52,344 bases of DNA. Origin: Streptomyces camponoticapitis. Lineage in GTDB: Bacteria > Actinomycetota > Actinomycetes > Streptomycetales > Streptomycetaceae. A program made the position numbers and the translations under genes. Shown in pieces: positions 27,635 to 33,514 of this stretch; position 1 is the first letter of the stretch; the number at the start of each line of letters is the position of its first letter. The stretch is from assembly GCF_014646115.1 (NCBI RefSeq), contig NZ_BMMV01000007.1, positions 165,510 to 217,853 on the forward strand. Direction: 5' to 3'. The notes beneath the pieces are model-generated. The model was not told the origin of the DNA, did not search any database, and saw nothing but the letters and a program-made list of their open reading frames with translations.

Positions 27635-28105
27635 GTGAATCAAGAAATCACCCAACTCGGTCTTTCGGAACGCCACTTCGGCGTACTCCTGTCACCCACG
27701 CCACGCGGCGCCCGTCTCGCCCGGCGGCTCACCACCGCGCATCTGCTCGCCTGGGACCTGCCGTCCCGGACGATCGAGGCGGCGGAACAGGTGACCGCCG
27801 AGCTGGCGACGAACGCGGCCACGCACGGCCGGCTGTCCGGGCGGGACTTCCTGCTGGAGCTGCGCAGGACGGACGACGGGCGGGTGCTCCGCATCGAGGT
27901 GACCGACACCCGTGGCGACCGCCTCCCGGGACTCAACCCCCAACTGCCACCCCCGGACGCCGAGTCGGGCAGAGGGCTGCTGCTGGTGGAGGTGCTGGCG
28001 GACCGGTGGGGGGTGACGCAGGGGCCGGTGCCGCGCAAGACGGTGTGGGCGGAGCTGGATCTCGTACGGCCAGTCTCATCCTTGCGGGTGAATATGCCCA
28101 ACTGA
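27635..28105 (+). CDS. RsbW-like ATP-binding (HATPase_c) regulator
   Basis: A 156-residue single-domain GHKL ATPase. The N box is ELATNAATHG (56-65, Mg ligand Asn60), the G1 box DTRG (91-94) and the G2 box GRGLLLVEVLADRWG (112-126). Proteins of this kind in Streptomyces are anti-sigma/serine-kinase relatives often found beside XRE-DUF397 pairs, as here, transcribed divergently. The partner sigma or anti-sigma antagonist is not in the window. GTG start with only a weak ribosome site. Confidence 0.85.
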   Translation: MNQEITQLGLSERHFGVLLSPTPRGARLARRLTTAHLLAWDLPSRTIEAAEQVTAELATNAATHGRLSGRDFLLELRRTDDGRVLRIEVTDTRGDRLPGLNPQLPPPDAESGRGLLLVEVLADRWGVTQGPVPRKTVWAELDLVRPVSSLRVNMPN

Positions 28106-28199
28106 GCCATAACCAGGGCGGATTGTCTGCTTATGCTCAGCGAGATCGAAGTCTTGGCATGTGCCAGAGACAAACTCCACTCACTCCACGGGAACCCGC

Positions 28200-29108
28200 A
28201 TGGTCAGCTCGCCCCATGAGGCGATGCATCGCATCTTTCAGGACCACCCGGGGCTCTTCTCCGGTGTCTCCGAAGTGCTGGGGGTCGACTTCGGCCCACT
28301 CGTGGGGGTCACCGTCATGCCAACGGACCTCACCGAGGCCCGGCCCGTCGAGCGACGCGTGGACACGCTCTTACGGGTCGAGACCGAGGACGGCGCGTCC
28401 TATCTCCTCGCGATCGAGGCCCAAGGGAAGAAGGACCGGGACAAGCCCGCAAGCTGGACCTACTACCTGTCGTATCTGTACACGAAGTACCGGCTACCGC
28501 CCGTACTGCTGGTCGTCTGCCAGGATCGCGCCACGGCTGAATGGGCGGCGCGGCCCGTCGACATCGGTCTCCCGCAGTGGGCGTCAATCACCCTGCGCCC
28601 GCTGGTGGTGGGCCCGCACAACATGCCGGTGATCACCGACGCGGCCGAGGTCCAAAAGGACCTGGCACTCGCCACGCTGGCTCTTATTACGCACGGTGCC
28701 GATCGGGACCCCGATGTCATACTCAAAGCGATGACGACCGCGCTGCGGGAAACCCCAGAAGACGTCAAGAACCCGATCGTCGAACTCATCTCACAGGGCT
28801 TGGGCAACCTGCCCGCCGCAGCACTCTGGAGGAAACTGGTGGCCGTGGACCTTTCTTTCTACAAGTCGCCGCTCTCGGAGGAAATCCGGAACGAGGGCCG
28901 AACTGAGGGCCGGACTGAGGGCCGAACTGAGGGCCGAGCCGAAAGTCGGGCGGAAGACATCCTCTTCGTCCTGGAGCGGCGCGGCGTCGACGTCCCGGAG
29001 GACGCCCGCGAGCGCATCACCGGATGCGATGACCCCGAGATCCTGCTGCGCTGGCTCGCCCGCGCCCTCACCACGCCGTCCGCCGAAGGCCTCTTCTCGG
29101 ACGAGTAG
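28200..29108 (+). CDS. PD-(D/E)XK-like nuclease-fold protein (Rpn/transposase-like)
   Basis: A 302-residue protein from the ATG at 28200 (MVSSPHEAMHRIFQDHPG). A GTG at 28161 would add 13 residues; neither has a clear ribosome site. The core has Asp55 in RRVDTLL, then AIEAQGKKD with Glu73-x-Gln75. This is the D...ExQ variant of the PD-(D/E)XK nuclease pattern seen in Rpn-type proteins. Following regions are helical. Residues near 232-247 are a repeat (EGRT three times, then EGRA) encoded by four 12-bp units. Streptomyces carry many such genes of unknown function. The nuclease assignment is by motif only. Confidence 0.65.
   Translation: MVSSPHEAMHRIFQDHPGLFSGVSEVLGVDFGPLVGVTVMPTDLTEARPVERRVDTLLRVETEDGASYLLAIEAQGKKDRDKPASWTYYLSYLYTKYRLPPVLLVVCQDRATAEWAARPVDIGLPQWASITLRPLVVGPHNMPVITDAAEVQKDLALATLALITHGADRDPDVILKAMTTALRETPEDVKNPIVELISQGLGNLPAAALWRKLVAVDLSFYKSPLSEEIRNEGRTEGRTEGRTEGRAESRAEDILFVLERRGVDVPEDARERITGCDDPEILLRWLARALTTPSAEGLFSDE
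28893..28940 (+). repeat. 12-bp tandem repeat inside the coding region
   Basis: Four units of GAGGGCCGAACT (with small changes in units 2 and 4) encode EGRT-EGRT-EGRT-EGRA. Each unit is a multiple of three bases, so gain or loss of units keeps the frame. Confidence 0.9.
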
Positions 29109-29185
29109 CGCCGGCGACACCCGAGCCGTGACCGCTGGGTCCCACGAAGAGGTCTTCGCGTCAAAGTAGCCCGGCTCCGCCGATC

Positions 29186-29214
29186 AGGGCCGACCGCACC
29201 TCGCGGTCGGCCCT
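29186..29214 (+). terminator. Terminator after the PD-(D/E)XK-like gene
   Basis: A perfect 12-bp stem (AGGGCCGACCGC with GCGGTCGGCCCT) and a 5-nt loop, about 78 bp after the stop. The same stem recurs at 33169-33197 after the phospholipase gene. Confidence 0.8.
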
Positions 29215-29239
29215 GCCTCGTGGCAGGGAGGGACTGTCA

Positions 29240-30601
29240 GTGCCGTGTACCACCATGGGCTCCTGGAGCAGCGCGCTCGCGCCCGAGAAGGAGACCGTGG
29301 TGGATGCGATCAAGGCCCTTGCCGACCCCGGCCTGCGGGAGGCGGCTCGGGAGAGGCTGGCCGGTTGGGGGAGCGCCGCGGTGGGGCCGCTGCTCGATGA
29401 GTTGCTGGGCGCGGACTCGCCCGTTCCGCACGGGCAGATCGAGTTCGTCCTGGCCAAGCGGATCGGACCGGTCGCCTTCGACGGGGTGCAGGCGGCGCTG
29501 GCCGCCGCCGGGGACGAGGAGTCGCGCCGCCACGTCAGCCGCGTGTTCGTCGCGCTACGTACGGTCGACCGTTACGTAGCGGCGCTCTCGCACCCGTCCG
29601 CCGAGGTGCGGAACTCCGCCGCGTACGGAATCCAGTGCGCCTGCTCGGTGGCCTTCGGCCGGGAGCCGAACCCCGACGTGGACTACGCCCTGGTGATCGA
29701 CGCGTTGACCCCACTGCTCGCGGATCCGGACCCGGACGTCGCCCAGCGGGCCGAGTGGGTGCTGACGATGCTGGGACCCGGCGTCGTGGAACGAATGCGC
29801 GACGTACGCGTCCATGGACCCGGAAATCTGCGGTCCCGCGCCCTGTCCGTCCTCGCGTCGGTCGGTGGCGAGGAGGCGCTGTCGCCGGCGGACCGTGCCG
29901 CTGTGGAGCGGCTGATCCGTATCAAGGTGCTGGACGACCGGGCCCAGCCCCTCGACACCTGCTCCACCTCCTGGATAGCCGTCCCCACCGGCGACCAGCG
30001 GGGAATCGTGGAGGTGCTCGGCCTCTTCGAGGCGCGGCCCGCGACGTTCGAGCTGGGGCTGAACGTCGGAATGCACGACAGCCACGACGGCGCCGAGTAC
30101 GGCAGGGTCTACGTCACTCCGGAGGTCGACGGTTGGACCCTGGTGCTCGGTCCCTGGTGCAATCCCGTTGATCCGGAGCGCGCGGAGGATGTCCTGCGCG
30201 TCGTCACGGAGCTGAGCCGCCGCTACGGCCGGGCCCAGGCGTACTACTACGGCGAGCAGGGCGGCGGGGCGGGGTGGCTCGTCGTCGAGGACGGGACCGT
30301 CGTACGCCGGTTCGGCTCGTACTGGAGCGACGACGGCGCGCGGTACACGGTGGGCGGGCCCCTGCCCGAGGAGCGGGACGCCTGCGTCGAAGAGGGCATC
30401 ACCCCGGTGGGAGATCCCGGAGCCGACGACGAGGAGTGGGCGGATCTCGCCGCGTATCTGTCCCCGCAGCTCGCGGACCAACTGGGCGTGAGTCCGCTGG
30501 ACCTGGGCCCGCGGAACTCGGTGCGCGGGATCGGGGCGGTGGCTCTCACCCCGTACGCGCGCGAACACGGAAGGCCGCACACGGGCGCGTACGCGATCTG
30601 A
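29240..30601 (+). CDS. HEAT-repeat protein with an unassigned C-terminal domain
   Basis: A 453-residue protein. The first 210 or so residues are helical and HEAT-like (for example ADPGLREAARERLAGWG, SHPSAEVRNSAAYGI, ADPDPDVAQRAEWVL). The rest is a mixed alpha/beta domain with FELGLNVGMHDSHDGAEYGR and a Trp/Tyr-rich region (TLVLGPWCN, YYYGEQGGGAGWLVVEDG). I do not recognise the second domain; it resembles proteins that follow toxin loci in actinobacteria, but that is only an impression. The GTG at 29240 is preceded by GGGAGGGA at good spacing. Single gene, bounded upstream by a terminator. Confidence 0.7.
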   Translation: MPCTTMGSWSSALAPEKETVVDAIKALADPGLREAARERLAGWGSAAVGPLLDELLGADSPVPHGQIEFVLAKRIGPVAFDGVQAALAAAGDEESRRHVSRVFVALRTVDRYVAALSHPSAEVRNSAAYGIQCACSVAFGREPNPDVDYALVIDALTPLLADPDPDVAQRAEWVLTMLGPGVVERMRDVRVHGPGNLRSRALSVLASVGGEEALSPADRAAVERLIRIKVLDDRAQPLDTCSTSWIAVPTGDQRGIVEVLGLFEARPATFELGLNVGMHDSHDGAEYGRVYVTPEVDGWTLVLGPWCNPVDPERAEDVLRVVTELSRRYGRAQAYYYGEQGGGAGWLVVEDGTVVRRFGSYWSDDGARYTVGGPLPEERDACVEEGITPVGDPGADDEEWADLAAYLSPQLADQLGVSPLDLGPRNSVRGIGAVALTPYAREHGRPHTGAYAI

Positions 30602-30628
30602 CGTGCGGGCACGACCGTCCAGAGAGAA

Positions 30629-30763
30629 ATGAGCGGTACGAGCACGGTGAAGGACATCGATCCCCGCGGTACGCGGCACGGTGAGACGACGGCGCTCGGC
30701 GTGCCGCAGCGCCACGAGGGAATCGACTTCTCCGAGCCGATGCTGTTCGGGCTCGCTACGGGC
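30629..30763 (+). pseudogene. Truncated BtrH_N/DUF4872-like gene relic
   Basis: A frame starting at the ATG at 30629 reads RHGETTALGVPQRHEGIDFSE... up to MLFGLATG, then loses similarity. This matches my recollection of the start of BtrH N-terminal domain proteins (consensus near RHCETTAL...LRH.GIDLSEPMLFGLG.G). The conserved Cys is Gly here, and the remaining 250 or more residues are missing. So it is a remnant, not a working gene. The rest of the gap to 31046 holds no gene I can support. Confidence 0.55.
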
Positions 30764-30966
30764 TGTCCTTCAGGTCGGACGAATCCCTCCACGACATGCC
30801 TGTCGGGGCTCCTGGGTTTTCACGGGCGCCGGGCTCCGCGCCTTCGGACAGCCCTCGACCCCCTCCGACTCGGCGGACCAGCGCGAATACAGGATCAGGG
30901 GATTTTGCAAATGCCCTGGTTGTTGGCCGCCTGACCGTCGATGTCCGGCCGGTCCCCCCTCGGTCT

Positions 30967-31005
30967 GCGTTCACGCAGCGTTGGCGTTCACCCGCTGGCA
31001 TGAAC
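30967..31005 (+). promoter_or_regulatory. GTTCAC repeats upstream of the phospholipase C gene
   Basis: GCGTTCAC occurs twice, 17 bp apart (at 30967 and 30984), and GTTCA (30986) faces an inverted TGAAC (31001). The motif resembles the GTTCACC units of Streptomyces PhoP boxes, but the spacing is not the usual 11 bp. The site is 42-80 bp before the ATG. Confidence 0.35.
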
Positions 31006-31046
31006 AGGTTGTAGTGACCACCGAATTCCCCAGGCAAGGAGCTTCC

Positions 31047-33149
31047 ATGGCCCCCGATCCGATCTCCCCTGCCCCCGGGCCCGAACCCGGCGGCAGGGGC
31101 CGCACGATGAGCGGCGCCACCCGTCGCCGGTTCATCCAGGGCACCGGGGTCACCGCCGGGTCACTGGTGCTCGGCGCGACCGCCGGGGCCGGCGGCGCGT
31201 ACGCCGCTCCGAAGCCGAAGCATGACGGCAGCCACGACCATGGCCTGCCGAGGGGCTTCAAGGGCGACATGTCCGACCTGAAGCACGTCGTGATCCTGAT
31301 GCAGGAGAACCGGTCGACCGACCACTACTTCGGCACGTTCCCCGGCATCCGCGGCTTCAACGACAAGCAGGCGCTCCGCTTCCAGGACGGCACCACCGTC
31401 TTCCAGCAGAAGGACCGCGACGGCAAGATCGTCGCCCCGCAGGTCGACGACGGCAACTGGGGCAACGACCACGGAGCCTGGGGCGACGTCAACCACCGCA
31501 AGTGGGATCAGTGGGTGCAGCACAACGGCGCGAGCTGCATGAATTACCACAGCGACGCCTACATGGGCTTCTACCACTCGGTCGCCGCCCAGTACACCAT
31601 CGCCGACCAGAACTTCTCCTCGGAGTTCGGGCCGACGGACCCCAACCGGAAGTACCTGTGGAGCGGTACCGCCAACAGCGAGACCGGCAACACCGACGAG
31701 TCCAACTACTCCCGCTCCTGGACCACGGTGCCCGAGCAGCTCCAGCAGGCCGGCATCGACTGGCGGCTGTACTCGGACAACAGCGGCGACGGGCGGCAGG
31801 GTTACATCAGCACCTGGGTCGGCGACTACGGCGACAACGAGCTGAAGTACTTCAAGGGGTTCGACCCGGAGGGGCTGAGCGCCGACGACCCGAAGTTGCG
31901 GCCCGGCACCGGGCTGATCTGGCGCGCCAACGCCACGTACTACTCAGGCATGACCTCCCCGAACGACGACTCCGACGACAACCTCGACGCGGTCCTCAAG
32001 AACTTCCGCGACGCCTGCCGACCGGGCGCCGAACACCCGCTGCCGGCGGTCTCCTGGATCGTGGCGCCGTACGGCTGGTCCGAGCACCCGGACGCGGACA
32101 CCCGACACGGCGAGCGCTATGTCAGCAGGGTGCTCGACATCCTGCAGAGCAACCCCGACATCTGGAACCACACCCTCTTCATCCTCAACTACGACGAGAA
32201 CGACGGGAAGTTCGACCACGTGCTGCCCCCGTGGCCCGAGCCGGGCACGGCGCGCGAGTACGCCGGCGACTACCCGCTCGGTTTCGGTCCGCGCGTACCG
32301 ATGCTGCTGGTCTCACCGTGGAGCCGTGGCGGCCACGTCGCCTCGGAGGTCTTCGACCACACGTCGACGATCAAGTTCCTCGAAACCTGGTCGCAGCACC
32401 TCGGCAAGCCGTTCCGGTCCCCCAACATCAGCGAGTGGCGGCGTTCGATCGCGGGCGACCTCACCAGCGCTCTCGACTTCACCGACCCGCGGCCGGGTCC
32501 GGCCGTCTTCGCCGACCCGGTCGCGGAGAAGTCCGTCTCGGTCGCCGCCCACCACATGACGCCGCGCCCGCTGAGTTTCCATCCGCACGCGACGGTCTCG
32601 GTGGACCACAAGTCGGGAACGGTCACCGCCACGATGAGCCTGTCCGGCGGCCCGAAGGACAAGGCCCTGAGCTTCCAGGTCTTCCCCGACAAATACCGGC
32701 CGTTCTCCAACACGCCGTTCACCGTCACCGCGCGCAAGTCCCGCGAGTACACCTGGGACGCCAAGGCCACCGACGGCAAGTACGCGTTCTCGATCTACTC
32801 CAACGACGGTTTCGTACGCTCCTTCGCCGGCCAGCTCCCGCCCGCCGGAAAGAAGAACGACGATGGCCTCCCGCGCGTGGACGTCGACCTGCTGAAAGCC
32901 GAAGGCACCAAGCACGAGGCGCGCGTGAAGCTCACGTTGCGCAACGACGGCAACCAGCCGGTGCGCTACACCCTCGTCCCCCACGACTACCTCGGCCACA
33001 CCCAGAAAGTCACGGTCGAACACGGCAGGTCGAAGGTCGTCACATGGCCGACCCAGGACGGTTACTACGACCTGGTCATCACCGTCGACACCGACACCAC
33101 CTGGACACAGCGCTACGCCGGCCGGGTGGCGGACACGGGAAAGCACTGA
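31047..33149 (+). CDS. Secreted phospholipase C (phosphoesterase family), Tat substrate
   Basis: A 700-residue protein. A twin-arginine signal RRRFIQGTG lies at about 26-34, followed by a hydrophobic stretch and a likely cleavage after AYAA (near 54). The catalytic phosphoesterase domain begins with HVVILMQENRSTDHYFGTF (80-98, metal ligands Glu87/Asn88). Two small C-terminal beta domains typical of bacterial PlcC/PlcN-type enzymes follow (from about 520). It hydrolyses phospholipids outside the cell, releasing the phosphorylated head group. The ATG at 31047 has AAGGAG 6 bp upstream; the long frame before it is not used. It is followed by a terminator. Confidence 0.93.
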   Translation: MAPDPISPAPGPEPGGRGRTMSGATRRRFIQGTGVTAGSLVLGATAGAGGAYAAPKPKHDGSHDHGLPRGFKGDMSDLKHVVILMQENRSTDHYFGTFPGIRGFNDKQALRFQDGTTVFQQKDRDGKIVAPQVDDGNWGNDHGAWGDVNHRKWDQWVQHNGASCMNYHSDAYMGFYHSVAAQYTIADQNFSSEFGPTDPNRKYLWSGTANSETGNTDESNYSRSWTTVPEQLQQAGIDWRLYSDNSGDGRQGYISTWVGDYGDNELKYFKGFDPEGLSADDPKLRPGTGLIWRANATYYSGMTSPNDDSDDNLDAVLKNFRDACRPGAEHPLPAVSWIVAPYGWSEHPDADTRHGERYVSRVLDILQSNPDIWNHTLFILNYDENDGKFDHVLPPWPEPGTAREYAGDYPLGFGPRVPMLLVSPWSRGGHVASEVFDHTSTIKFLETWSQHLGKPFRSPNISEWRRSIAGDLTSALDFTDPRPGPAVFADPVAEKSVSVAAHHMTPRPLSFHPHATVSVDHKSGTVTATMSLSGGPKDKALSFQVFPDKYRPFSNTPFTVTARKSREYTWDAKATDGKYAFSIYSNDGFVRSFAGQLPPAGKKNDDGLPRVDVDLLKAEGTKHEARVKLTLRNDGNQPVRYTLVPHDYLGHTQKVTVEHGRSKVVTWPTQDGYYDLVITVDTDTTWTQRYAGRVADTGKH

Positions 33150-33168
33150 TCCCCACAGGATCTTCCCT

Positions 33169-33197
33169 AGGGCCGACCGCGTCTCGCGGTCGGCCCT
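33169..33197 (+). terminator. Terminator after the phospholipase C gene
   Basis: A perfect 12-bp stem (AGGGCCGACCGC with GCGGTCGGCCCT), 5-nt loop GTCTC, 20 bp after the stop. It has the same stem as the terminator at 29186-29214. Confidence 0.85.
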
Positions 33198-33249
33198 TCT
33201 GTGTCACTTCGGGCGAACTGCGCGGTTCCCCCGCAAGCCATCTCACCGG

Positions 33250-33500
33250 GTCGCGGAGAAGCGCGACCCGGTCCGCGGCGACCCGGTGCGGTGGGCAACC
33301 ACCTCGTCCAGCACCGTGAACCGACCCTCGTCGCGATCGGCCCCGCCGTCCACATCCAGTCGCTGCCCGCCGGAGCCCGGATCGGCGTCAAGTGCGTGAC
33401 CGCCCGCTTCCCGGAGGGCGAGGAGCGTATCGGCGCCGCACCGCGGAAGTTGGAGGCGGCGGGCTATCTGGAAGGCACTCGCCGCCTCACGGTGAGCGGG
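33250..33500 (+). pseudogene. Relic of a helix-turn-helix regulator gene
   Basis: Plus-strand frame from 33291 reads NHLVQHRE, then AIGPAVHIQSLPAG, FPEGEERIGAAPRKLEAAGYLEG. This matches my recollection of the winged-helix part of common Streptomyces regulators (NHLAQHRELS...AVHIQSLP...RFPEG..RIAAALRELEAHGYLER). The upstream part (KRDPVRGDPVR, from about 33256) is in another frame, and the C-terminus is missing. No start codon or ribosome site remains. It lies in the gap between the plcC terminator and the end of the RNA-repair operon. Confidence 0.55.
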
Positions 33501-33514
33501 GAGGCCGGGGCAGC

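Noticed and set aside
28893..28940. Possible CRISPR-like array
   Set aside because: Units are 12 bp, have no spacers and lie in frame within a coding region.
30681..31046. Upstream extension of the phospholipase frame by 122 codons
   Set aside because: The extension would bury the Tat signal. AAGGAG lies just before the ATG at 31047.
31502..33319. Second plus-strand frame through the phospholipase gene
   Set aside because: Arg/Pro-rich product without domains. The phospholipase frame has a Tat signal, family motifs and a ribosome site.
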